A model generated the notes under the pieces. It was given only the letters and a program-made list of their open reading frames with translations, was not told the origin of the DNA and did not search any database. 12,632 nt of DNA. Origin: Syntrophaceae bacterium UBA4810 (lineage in GTDB: Bacteria; Desulfobacterota; Syntrophia; Syntrophales; Smithellaceae). A program made the position numbers and the translations under genes. The stretch is taken from positions 1 through 12,632 of the forward strand of contig DHGA01000038.1 of NCBI GenBank assembly GCA_002402545.1, written 5' to 3'. Below are positions 1-7,205 of the stretch, piece by piece; within the stretch, counting starts at the first letter, position 1, and each line of letters opens with the position of its first letter.

Positions 1-298
1 TGCAGAATTAGATACTTCCTGTAAGCGAATGTTCGATAGGTTTCAAGGCAATACTCTATTTCAAATAGTATTCATTATGAATCGTTGCTATTTTCTCAAT
101 GTTTTACTCAACCCCCATTTGATCTTTATTACAATAAAATGCCAAGTAGCATTTTTTAATCTCAATTGACTTTTTAAGGATATTTATACTTCTCATTCTG
201 ACTTAAATGATGTAGTATTGCAACGAAAGTCGAAAAAAATAAACCAAGTAGAGTAATTGTTATGCTCAGCAATGAGTGGCGAGAGGAGATAGAGCACC
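1..298. other. AT-rich leader region with no convincing gene
   Basis: This stretch precedes the membrane ATPase gene. I see no supported gene. One + strand frame is open from base 2 to a TGA near 167-169, but its composition is not gene-like and it runs through a hairpin at 136-157. A possible -10 (TATACT, 185-190) lies downstream of TTGACT (166-171), but the spacing of 13 is too short for a standard sigma-70 promoter. The only firm signal is AGGAG at 284-288, which serves the ATPase start at 299. Confidence 0.5.
136..157 (+). terminator. Possible intrinsic terminator
   Basis: A perfect 7-bp inverted repeat, AAAATGC and GCATTTT, is separated by a 6-base loop (CAAGTA) and continues into a run of T. 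The shape is that of a rho-independent terminator for a gene upstream of the window. The stem has only two GC pairs, so it would be weak, and it could be a chance feature of AT-rich DNA. Confidence 0.3.
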
Positions 299-2380
299 AT
301 GTCGAAATCTCGGCGGATTACACTATTCATAATTAGCTTCATCCTCCTGTTGATAGTTTTTTTCGTCACAACAGGTCGTGCCTTTCCATCATCAGAACAG
401 TCCGTAGTTCTTTTCACTGCATTGCTCATGCTTTCATTCGCAACGCTCTTTCTTGAACATTATTTTACGACGCCAACGCATGTTTTGTTATCGGCGATTT
501 CAATCTTGCTGCTAATGGCACCACTCCATAGCCATTTGTCAAAATTCGGCCAATGGTATTGGATCTTCTTTGGCTACAACCTCCTTTTGGTCGTGACCGC
601 GTTTATGGCGCTTCTCTTGCTGGATGGAAACAAATCATCAGCTGCAATTCAAAACCAAGTTTCATCGGCCCTAAAAAAGTTCTCTGTCTTTTTTGGTAAT
701 GGGCGTTTTCTCTTCTTTGCGCTGTTCCTGCTAACGCTTTTCTTTTACGTGGATAGTCAATCTAGTCAGTTCATAGTCATGGCGTGCTATGCATCTATGG
801 TCCTTCTTATAGATCCTAAGAATTTTGTGCTCTCGTCGTGGCGGTCGAAACGAAAAACTGGTCTCGACATCGGAGAAATAATCGGGGTCCAATCACGGAA
901 CACATTTCTGGCAAAGCTTTACGCGGCGCGTCCAGTTTCAGTTAGGCGGTTTGATATAGTTGAATTTCGTTACTCCATGGACAAGGCACGTGGCATTTTC
1001 AAGGGGATGATCGTCGATAATTTCTTTTTGAACGAACAGCAATGGATTAAAATTCTTGCTACTAATGATATCCTTCAGGCACTTGGATCCGAACCCCATA
1101 ACGTGATTGATGTTACGAATGTCGTATTTAAAATCCAGGATTGCATTGTGCCCGAGCTTTTAGGGCGCTTTGTCGGCGTCGTCGTCGAGCGATCAAACAT
1201 TATGAAGTTGCGATTCGATTATGCGGGACGGGTCATGGTTGCTGAAGGCAGCCTAATTGAGGCGAATGTGAACGGGAAAAGAGTGCTCTATCAGGTCACA
1301 CAAGGCCTTACAGAAATCGAATCGTTGGAGCAGAAGAACGAGGCAGGCCTTGTTGTTGGAGAATGTGTACAACTTGGCATTTGGAATGCCGAGCGTTTAC
1401 TCTTCGAAAAATATGGGTGGGTGCCAGAAATAAACACTCCTTTGTTCACTGCATCAGATGCACCCAAATTCACTGCTGAGTCAGGCGAAGAGGTAATAGG
1501 TACAATCCCTGGAACTAATTACCCCGTATTATTGAACTTGCATCAAGCAGTGACTCATCACACTGCGATTCTCGGAGTTACAGGATCAGGAAAATCAGTT
1601 TTCTGTCGGGACCTTATTCGAAAGATTATCACGGATGGTACCAAGGTTATTTGCGTCGACTTCACAAATGAATATCGCAAAAAATTCCCTGATCTTGCAC
1701 CGGAGAGTGTGGTTACAGATGCGCACAAAAAAGAGCTTTTTGAAGCGATAGACGCACTTTCAACGCAACTCGAGGAATTTGCCAATAAGCGGGACAAGAA
1801 AGTCATTGCGGACACGACGAAAGTTTTAAAGGATCTTTTCTACGAAGCTGTAAAGAAGTTTATGCAATCAGATAAGGCAATTGCGCTGTTCGAACTTCCG
1901 GATGTTTCAAACACAACAGGCATACTGGAATACACGAAATGGTTCTTCCGCGGTCTCTTTCAAATCGCACGTCAGGATGCCAACTTTGGCAAGCAGGTGT
2001 GTGTTGTTCTTGAGGAAGCGCACACAGTGATTCCAGAGTGGAATTTTATCGGCGTGGAGGAAAAAAAGGCTCAGTCTCTAGTGAACAGTATTAGCCAAAT
2101 CGCCCTGCAAGGTCGGAAATACAATGTTGGCTTCATTGTAGTTGCTCAGAGAACAGCCAACGTTTCTAAAACCATCTTGACTCAATGCAACACTATCGTG
2201 GCGTTTCAACAGTTCGATAAGACAAGCTCCGATTTCTTAATGAATTACATAGGCGTGGAAATGGCTGATACACTTCCTGCTTTGCGCTTTAGGCAAGCTA
2301 TCGCTGTAGGAAAGGCCTTTAGGTCCGGTGTACCCGTAATCTTCGAAGTGCCAAAAATAGAAGAAACCGAATGTAGCTGA
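299..2380 (+). CDS. Membrane-anchored HerA/FtsK-like (DUF87-type) ATPase
   Basis: A 693-aa protein. The first 175 residues hold about six hydrophobic segments (roughly 8-24, 35-53, 61-75, 86-108, 136-151, 157-172), so it should be anchored in the inner membrane. Residues about 186-395 look like a beta-rich HAS-barrel domain of the HerA type, and about 396-693 form a RecA-fold ATPase. Visible motifs are Walker A GVTGSGKS (426-433), Walker B VVLEEAH with EEAH at 572-575, a conserved GRKYNVG at 605-611 and the sensor-like AQR at 616-618. All key residues are present, so it should be active. HerA-family ATPases are hexameric DNA or protein translocases, and they occur in DNA repair and in several phage-defence systems. 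A well-placed AGGAG (284-288) supports the ATG at 299. No partner nuclease gene is adjacent, but an hsdM stump lies 390 bp downstream, which suggests a defence-island context. The specific role is unknown. Confidence 0.85.
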   Translation: MSKSRRITLFIISFILLLIVFFVTTGRAFPSSEQSVVLFTALLMLSFATLFLEHYFTTPTHVLLSAISILLLMAPLHSHLSKFGQWYWIFFGYNLLLVVTAFMALLLLDGNKSSAAIQNQVSSALKKFSVFFGNGRFLFFALFLLTLFFYVDSQSSQFIVMACYASMVLLIDPKNFVLSSWRSKRKTGLDIGEIIGVQSRNTFLAKLYAARPVSVRRFDIVEFRYSMDKARGIFKGMIVDNFFLNEQQWIKILATNDILQALGSEPHNVIDVTNVVFKIQDCIVPELLGRFVGVVVERSNIMKLRFDYAGRVMVAEGSLIEANVNGKRVLYQVTQGLTEIESLEQKNEAGLVVGECVQLGIWNAERLLFEKYGWVPEINTPLFTASDAPKFTAESGEEVIGTIPGTNYPVLLNLHQAVTHHTAILGVTGSGKSVFCRDLIRKIITDGTKVICVDFTNEYRKKFPDLAPESVVTDAHKKELFEAIDALSTQLEEFANKRDKKVIADTTKVLKDLFYEAVKKFMQSDKAIALFELPDVSNTTGILEYTKWFFRGLFQIARQDANFGKQVCVVLEEAHTVIPEWNFIGVEEKKAQSLVNSISQIALQGRKYNVGFIVVAQRTANVSKTILTQCNTIVAFQQFDKTSSDFLMNYIGVEMADTLPALRFRQAIAVGKAFRSGVPVIFEVPKIEETECS

Positions 2381-2463
2381 TTCATGGTGTTGATCAAGCA
2401 TTTCACTCGCAAATGTTTAAAATATTTGTTTGCCATAATTGTTTCTTAGTAGGTGTTATGCGC

Positions 2464-2576
2464 AAAGATTATCTTAAAAAAACCAATCTTTAAGAAATCG
2501 TATAAAATCTTAAAAATATTTTCTTAAAAATACCGGTTAAAATGAAATGTTTCCCTTTTGCATGTTTTCTTAAAAA
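2464..2576. repeat. Cluster of TCTTAAAAA direct and inverted repeats
   Basis: TCTTAAAAA occurs exactly at 2472-2480, 2508-2516, 2522-2530 and 2568-2576. An inverted partner TTTAAGA (2489-2495) pairs with TCTTAAA at 2472-2478 over a 10-base loop, and AAAGATT (2464-2470) pairs with AATCTTT (2486-2492). These could be binding sites for an AT-preferring regulator, or the relic of a recombined end. AT-rich DNA makes such repeats easy to get by chance, but four exact 9-mers within about 105 bp stand out. Confidence 0.45.
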
Positions 2577-2651
2577 CATTATGTTAATTTGTCAATGGTT
2601 TTATATGCTTTTTCCAAGAAATACTTTTAAGTCCATACATAGATTGAAGGG

Positions 2652-2679
2652 TTGCATTATTTTTTGAAAGCTGTATTAT
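2652..2679 (+). promoter_or_regulatory. Candidate sigma-70 promoter for the hsdM stump and downstream gene
   Basis: TTGCAT (2652-2657) and TATTAT (2674-2679) are separated by 16 bp. This would put a transcription start about 85 bp upstream of the ATG at 2771. If real, it would now drive the acyl-CoA synthetase gene fused behind the stump. It is inferred from sequence match alone in AT-rich DNA. Confidence 0.3.
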
Positions 2680-2770
2680 TTCAAATCATTAAATCTTTAC
2701 TGGAAACAGTTAAGCTTATATTTCAAAACTCGATCATAATTAAACCATACTTCAAGGGAAGTAGGTGATA

Positions 2771-2911
2771 ATGTTTGAGCAGACCTTCAAAAATATCGAT
2801 GATGTTTTACGGAAAGAAGCTGGATGCACAACGGAACTGGACTATACGGAACATGACTCATGGTTACTGTTCTTGAAATATCTTGACGATTTGGAACAGG
2901 GGGAGAGATGA
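2771..2911 (+). pseudogene. Truncated type I restriction-modification methyltransferase subunit (HsdM), N-terminal 46 codons
   Basis: The reading frame starts at ATG 2771 after AGGTG (2763-2767). It contains MFEQTFKNIDDVL, then GCTTELDYTE and WLLFLKYLDDLEQ. These are hallmark words of the HsdM N-terminal helical domain (HsdM_N family), which normally precedes a SAM-dependent N6-adenine methylase domain in a protein of about 500 aa. Only about 9% remains, and no methylase motif (such as NPPF) follows. The frame ends at TGA 2909-2911, which overlaps the ATG of the next gene at 2908 in an ATGA arrangement. The match is from recalled family sequence, not a search. The preserved start region and the sudden loss of the rest point to a recent deletion, insertion or assembly joint. 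It could still act as a coupled leader peptide. No hsdS or hsdR is in the window. Confidence 0.8.
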
Positions 2912-4302
2912 CTTCCAAGGAACAGCTGTTACAACGTATAGATGAAATTATGCATCCTCGATCCGTGGCGATTGTCGGAGTGCCTCGAAGCATGAAAACG
3001 GGCAAGCTCTTTTTCATGGCGCTTCTAGATCAGGGATTCTCCGGTAGAATTTATCCTGTTTCACCGCAAGCTGAACAGATAGACGGGTTTAAAGCATACC
3101 ATAGCATCTCGGCCATACCAGGAGAAGTAGATTTGGCCATCATTCTGGTGCCGCAGCAGCTCACACTTGCCGCGGTCAAAGAATGTGCCGACAAAGGTGT
3201 TAAGGGTGCCGTTCTTTTCACCGCGGGATACAAGGAAACTGGCACCGATGAAGGACGCATCCATGAGGAACAGCTAGTCAAAGTAGCCCACGCTTCTGGG
3301 ATGAGACTCATCGGACCGAATTGCATGGGCGTTTATGCACCACGCTCAGGACTTTCTTTTTTCCCTCAGTTGGAAAGAGAGGCTGGCCCGGTGGGCCTTG
3401 TGTCACACAGCGGGTCTCTGGCTAATATAATCTGTCGAATTGCGCCACAGCGAGGGATTCGGTTCAGCAAAGCTATAAGCTTGGGTAACGAGTGCGACCT
3501 AACAAGTGCCGACTTTCTCCTATATCTGGCAAAAGACGAAGAAACATCAGTGATTGGTGCCTACATTGAAGGGATAAAGAACGGACAGCTTTTCTTTGAT
3601 GCCCTAAAAGAAGCATCACTAAAAAAACCGGTTATACTCTGGAAAGTAGGTTTGACTTCCGCAGGTGCTCAAGCCGCAGCCTCTCATACAGGTGCTTTGG
3701 CTAGTGCGAGGAAAGTTTGGGAAGGTGTTGTGAAGCAGGCTGGGGCAATCACCGTTGTAGGATTCGAAGCTTGGTTTGATGCCATCATGGGGTTTACCAT
3801 GCTGCCGGGGCATCTTGGTGATCGGATTGCCATCATTTCTGGGCCTGGCGGGTTGGCTGTTTCCGCCGCCGAGGCATGCGAAGAGAACGGTCTTAGGCTA
3901 GCACAACTTTCGCCGGAAACCCGTGAATCCCTCGCCGCAGTTCTGCCTCCGACTGGCACTAGTCTGCGCAACCCTATCGACGTTGGTCTGACCGCATCGC
4001 TGGATATTGGGATTTACATCCAGAGCATTCAAACCGTTATTTCTGACCCGGCTGTGGATGCCATAGTGATCATTGGGGCAGGGCTGAGCCCGGAGGCAAA
4101 CAGGATGTATACCGATGCTGTCGTTGAAACACACAGGAGGTCTGGCAAAGCTATCCTCATGGTCAACATCCCTGGCTTCGATCCTTCGTATATTCCTCAA
4201 TTCTGCGAAGCCGGTATTCCATTCTTCGAATCGTCCGAACGGGCACTCAGGACATACGCCAGCGTCCTCAGTTATCAACAATGGCGAAAGAAAAAGCAAT
4301 GA
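2908..4302 (+). CDS. ADP-forming acyl-CoA synthetase (acetate-CoA ligase type), alpha subunit, copy 1
   Basis: A 464-aa protein of the NDP-forming acyl-CoA synthetase superfamily. It starts with a CoA-binding Rossmann domain (HPRSVAIVGVP, about 16-135), followed by two succinyl-CoA-ligase-like flavodoxin domains (about 150-285 and 300-455). The phosphohistidine motif ASHTGALAS puts the catalytic His at residue 260, with a conserved Glu in YIEG at 221. These match the phospho-relay residues described for archaeal ADP-forming acetyl-CoA synthetase. The alpha subunit handles CoA and acyl chemistry, and a beta ATP-grasp subunit transfers phosphate to ADP. The acyl substrate cannot be read from sequence. 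The start at 2908 overlaps the stop of the hsdM stump; AGGGGG at 2898-2903 gives a short spacing of 4 bases. The gene converges on a beta/alpha pair on the other strand, which may supply its beta partner. Its downstream neighbour is also truncated. Confidence 0.88.
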   Translation: MTSKEQLLQRIDEIMHPRSVAIVGVPRSMKTGKLFFMALLDQGFSGRIYPVSPQAEQIDGFKAYHSISAIPGEVDLAIILVPQQLTLAAVKECADKGVKGAVLFTAGYKETGTDEGRIHEEQLVKVAHASGMRLIGPNCMGVYAPRSGLSFFPQLEREAGPVGLVSHSGSLANIICRIAPQRGIRFSKAISLGNECDLTSADFLLYLAKDEETSVIGAYIEGIKNGQLFFDALKEASLKKPVILWKVGLTSAGAQAAASHTGALASARKVWEGVVKQAGAITVVGFEAWFDAIMGFTMLPGHLGDRIAIISGPGGLAVSAAEACEENGLRLAQLSPETRESLAAVLPPTGTSLRNPIDVGLTASLDIGIYIQSIQTVISDPAVDAIVIIGAGLSPEANRMYTDAVVETHRRSGKAILMVNIPGFDPSYIPQFCEAGIPFFESSERALRTYASVLSYQQWRKKKQ

Positions 4303-4355
4303 GCAAAGAGAGTGACCTATATTATAAGCATCGCAGATGGAAAGAAGGCCTGTAA
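4299..4355 (+). pseudogene. 18-codon ORF overlapping the stop of the upstream alpha-subunit gene; probable truncated gene start
   Basis: The stop of the acyl-CoA synthetase gene and an ATG overlap as ATGA at 4299-4302, a classic sign of translational coupling. The new frame encodes MSKESDLYYKHRRWKEGL and then stops at TAA 4353-4355. The words YYKHRRW resemble the start of some AMP-forming acyl-CoA ligases, where a tyrosine/arginine/tryptophan cluster precedes the adenylation domain. That match is tentative and from memory. If correct, the original operon encoded an acyl-CoA ligase here and all but the first residues were lost. A chance short ORF is the alternative. Confidence 0.35.
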
Positions 4356-4538
4356 ATTTTTATTCCTGAAGTTGTTTTTTTATGATTCATATTCACACAA
4401 CATTTCATCCGGAAATCAACAAAAACCTGCAAAACCCTAACTTAACATTTGGTAAAAATATCTGGTGCAGGTCAGGCATAAGCCAAAATGATATCGTTAA
4501 GATATTTTATTGCAGGTTTAATAGCTGAAGGTAAAAAA

Positions 4539-5219
4539 TCAGCCAGTGAGTACAATCAGTGCATCTACTGCTACAGGCTTCCCGTCACGGCAAATCTTCA
4601 AGGGATTAATATCTATTTCGGCAATAGATTCGAATTGAAGTCCGATCTCACCTACCGTAATGAGGATCTTTGCCAAAAGATCCGTATCTACGGCCGCTTC
4701 TCCACGGAGAGGCTGCAGGATGGTATTGGCTTTGATCCCCGACATCATATCCTTTGCATCGTACATTGTCAGTGGTGCAATCCGAAAAACGGTGTCTTTC
4801 AGCGTCTCTGTTAAAATGCCCCCAAGGCCGAACATCACAGACGGCCCGAATGAATGGTCACGGGTTAAGCCGCAGACCAGTTCCCTGGCGCCAACGATCA
4901 TTTCTTGTACTAAAAGGGCCTCACATCCCGGAATTTCAAGAAGCCGCTGGCCTTCTGATCTGATTTCCAGTTCATTTTTTACATTCAAAACTACTCCGCC
5001 GGCTTCAGTTTTATGCGCCATTTTTTCTCCCGACGCCTTAAGAACAACGGGAAATCCAATCTTGACCGCTTCCGCAAACGCAGCATCAACGGAGGATGCC
5101 AAAATCTCACGGCATATTGGTACTCCAAAAGCGGCAAGAAACGACTTAGCCTCATATTCATTCAAGGCTTTTCGGCCAGAAGATTTCGCATTATAAATTA
5201 AAGATTTGGGATCAGTCAT
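4539..5219 (-). CDS. ADP-forming acyl-CoA synthetase, beta subunit (ATP-grasp domain)
   Basis: A 226-aa protein, the usual length for a stand-alone beta subunit. It shows an ATP-grasp fold: N-terminal LNEYEAKSFLAAFGVP (19-34), substrate lysine PVVLKAS (57-63), AHKTEAGG with the relay His at 69, glycine-rich SVMFGLGGILTE (127-138) and metal-binding EIDINPL (201-207). It would take phosphate from the alpha-subunit phosphohistidine and make ATP from ADP. The frame extends to a TTG at 5234, but ATG 5219 is preferred because GAGGTG lies 7 bases upstream of it on the - strand. It lies downstream of the second alpha gene on the same strand (190-bp gap) and probably works with it. With only one beta gene here, it may also serve the convergent alpha copy. 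A near-perfect palindrome lies about 40 bp upstream. Confidence 0.9.
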   Translation of the reverse strand: MTDPKSLIYNAKSSGRKALNEYEAKSFLAAFGVPICREILASSVDAAFAEAVKIGFPVVLKASGEKMAHKTEAGGVVLNVKNELEIRSEGQRLLEIPGCEALLVQEMIVGARELVCGLTRDHSFGPSVMFGLGGILTETLKDTVFRIAPLTMYDAKDMMSGIKANTILQPLRGEAAVDTDLLAKILITVGEIGLQFESIAEIDINPLKICRDGKPVAVDALIVLTG

Positions 5220-5259
5220 TTTTTGGCACCTCAATCTACGAAATAGTCTATAATATGTA

Positions 5260-5281
5260 TTACCATTTTTAAAAATGATAA
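5260..5281. promoter_or_regulatory. Near-perfect palindrome upstream of the beta-subunit gene, possible operator
   Basis: The half-sites TTACCATTTTT and AAAAATGATAA abut to form a 22-bp palindrome with one mismatched pair, 41 bp upstream of the beta start. A TTGACA hexamer on the - strand (5289-5284) lies just outside it, but no -10 sits at a standard distance. It could be an operator for a dimeric regulator, giving the beta gene its own control in the 190-bp gap behind the alpha gene. No regulator gene is in the window. Confidence 0.4.
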
Positions 5282-5409
5282 CCTGTCAATTTTTATTGCT
5301 AATAAAAAATTTATCCCGGTATACCTTTCAGTCAGAGCAATCACTTGCGGTACTTAGTCGAACTTATGACAACATTTTGCCGAGCTGTATCATCAAGCGC
5401 CGGCCTTTC

Positions 5410-6855
5410 CTATTTTATCCGTGCCACCGTTCTACGTTCTTCATGATAGCTTATGAACTTGATCAGTGCCATGGCAGCCCGCTGTATTGAGGGAAAAACG
5501 GCGAATCCTGCTGCAGTTAATTCCTTGCCCGCATCATATGCAAGCTTCCTCATCTGTGTGGAAGCGTAGCTATGCAAGATGATCGCCAAAGGCTTCTTAA
5601 TTTCCCTTTTGATTTCTCCGACTAGTTTCAGATACGCCCCAATCATAAATTCCTTATCTTTTATGGAAATAAGACCAAAATGGTCAAATGCTATATGTAT
5701 GGCCAACAGGTCCGCTTCCTCACACTGATCAAGCGCCTTCATCGTCTTAAAAAATGTTTCAGAACTTTCAAAATTATTGAGGTCGACAGGGTTCTTAAAA
5801 ATTCTTCCGGCTTCTGAAGGATACAATTCAATCAAACTTTTACGCAGCTTATCACCCAGCTTGGGCAGCGACAGCCCGACGTTGGTAAATTCATCCGCCA
5901 AGATAACGCTAGCGCCACCTCCAATGCCTACAACAACAATCTTGTTGCCCTTGGGGGCCGGCATATGCTGAAAAGCTATTGTTATATCGATCATTTCTTC
6001 AATACTGCTTGTACGGATGACCCCTGCCTGACGTAACGCGCCTTCCCACACCTGGTTTGAACCGGCCATCGCAGCGGTGTGTGATACCGCTGCCTCGGCC
6101 CCTGATTCGGATGTACCTACCTTTAATATGATGACCGGTTTGCTCTTTGTGGCCGATTTCAAAGCCCTCAAAAAGCGCGGACCCTCTCTTACACCTTCTA
6201 TATAAGCGGTAATAATTTTCGTTTCTTCATCGTGCGTCAGATATTCCAGGTAATCAGACTCGTTCAAATCGGCTCCATTGCCCATACTTATGACCTTACT
6301 GAATAACACGCCCCTATCGTTGCCTTCTTGTACACAGTGTGCGGCATTGCCTCCGCTTTGCGAGATCATGGCGACAGGACCGCTCGCTTTATCAAAATCA
6401 GCATTAAAGGAAAGACCGCCTGAAGGGCAATAAAGACCTAGGCAATTTGGTCCGACTACACGGATTCCACCGGCTTTTGCTCTCGCTATGATATCCGCCT
6501 GCAAATGTTTACCTTCAACATTTTCTATCTCGCTGAAACCCGAGGTGAAAAAATGTATGGCCTTTACACCCTTTTCAGCCGCATCCGCCATAAGCTGCGG
6601 AGTATAGCGGGAAGGAATGGCAGAAATAACGAAATCGATCTTGTCAGGAATATCTTTAACACTTTTGTATATTTTCATACCCATAATTTTGCCGCCGATA
6701 GGATTCATTGGGTATATCTGCCCTTTGAATCCGAATTGCATCAAGCCTTGGAGGAACATTAGGCCCGCATTGAACTTGTTAGTATTTTCAGAAACACCCG
6801 CAACAGCAATAGTTCTGGGGTGAAATAAAAAATCGAGATTTTCTGTATTGTTCAC
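5410..6855 (-). CDS. ADP-forming acyl-CoA synthetase, alpha subunit, copy 2
   Basis: A 481-aa protein, paralogous to the + strand alpha subunit. It has an N-terminal CoA-binding domain (HPRTIAVAGVSEN), then GPNCLGLYCP, YIEG (Glu 220) and the phosphohistidine motif SHTAAMAG with His 259 (numbers from the GTG start). The third domain ends near residue 470. It differs from copy 1 in several motifs (SQSGG instead of SHSGS, SHTAAMAG instead of SHTGALAS), so the two may have different substrates. The GTG at 6855 is chosen because AAGGA lies 8 bases upstream. An ATG at 6864 would touch the GAAGG motif with no spacing. The gene is followed on the same strand by the beta subunit, the natural partner. 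The substrate is unknown; carboxylic acids such as acetate, propionate, butyrate or aromatic acids are known for the family. Confidence 0.88.
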   Translation of the reverse strand: MNNTENLDFLFHPRTIAVAGVSENTNKFNAGLMFLQGLMQFGFKGQIYPMNPIGGKIMGMKIYKSVKDIPDKIDFVISAIPSRYTPQLMADAAEKGVKAIHFFTSGFSEIENVEGKHLQADIIARAKAGGIRVVGPNCLGLYCPSGGLSFNADFDKASGPVAMISQSGGNAAHCVQEGNDRGVLFSKVISMGNGADLNESDYLEYLTHDEETKIITAYIEGVREGPRFLRALKSATKSKPVIILKVGTSESGAEAAVSHTAAMAGSNQVWEGALRQAGVIRTSSIEEMIDITIAFQHMPAPKGNKIVVVGIGGGASVILADEFTNVGLSLPKLGDKLRKSLIELYPSEAGRIFKNPVDLNNFESSETFFKTMKALDQCEEADLLAIHIAFDHFGLISIKDKEFMIGAYLKLVGEIKREIKKPLAIILHSYASTQMRKLAYDAGKELTAAGFAVFPSIQRAAMALIKFISYHEERRTVARIK

Positions 6856-6864
6856 AGGAGACAT

Positions 6865-7205
6865 CCTTCTTTCATCAAAAAAATATTATGGCAGTGATAT
6901 AATAGCGATTCTTCCACTGACATTTTTTAGCAGTGACTACTACCATGTTTATTAATATTTCTCAAATTACATTTGAAATCTAATGCAGAAATGAAACCTA
7001 TTCGGCCTAACGCGTTTAGAAAGACAGATCGATTCCAGCAGAAGGGAAAATAAGCTGTCACGCATTTGCACATTTCATCCCGGATTCAATAAATTCGCCA
7101 GATAAGTTGCCTTGAAGATTTGCAGGTGTTAACATTAAAAGAGAAAAGATGAACTTGAACACTGTCAATCAAATCAAGTTATCCGTGCATTGAAAGCTAT
7201 ATTTA
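6865..7205. other. Intergenic region upstream of the alpha/beta acyl-CoA synthetase genes
   Basis: About 340 bp without a supported gene. Near the alpha start there are CAGTG-type repeats: CAGTGA at 6892-6897, CACTG at 6915-6919 and CAGTGA at 6931-6936. The latter two form a small inverted repeat around an 11-base spacer. They may be part of a control site for the - strand operon. No convincing -35/-10 pair was found, and nothing else is recognisable in 6950-7205. Confidence 0.4.

Larger units (their letters stand above)
2381..2770. other. AT-rich intergenic region with short repeats
   Basis: About 390 bp without a gene, distinctly more AT-rich than its surroundings. The left half (2464-2576) holds repeated TCTTAAAAA motifs, annotated separately. 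The right half contains a plausible sigma-70 promoter (2652-2679) pointing at the hsdM stump. No clear terminator for the upstream ATPase gene was seen. Confidence 0.6.

Noticed and set aside
2..169. Open frame at the left edge as the tail of an upstream gene
   Set aside because: No recognisable motif, AT-driven composition, and it reads through a hairpin that looks like a terminator.
3898..4299. 133-codon open frame antisense to the alpha copy 1 gene
   Set aside because: It lies wholly opposite a well-supported gene, has no family motif and no ribosome site of note; a shadow of codon bias.
4491..4508. ATATC ... GATAT hairpin followed by T residues as a terminator between the convergent genes
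   Set aside because: Only five AT-rich pairs; too weak to call.
4660..5196. 178-codon open frame antisense to the beta-subunit gene
   Set aside because: Entirely opposite a complete ATP-grasp gene with all motifs; low-complexity Ser/Pro/Arg composition typical of a shadow frame.
4400..7080. Shared ACATTTCATCC at 4400-4410 and 7070-7080 as flanking repeats of the beta/alpha operon
   Set aside because: An 11-base match is expected by chance several times in a window this size, and similarity fades quickly outside it.
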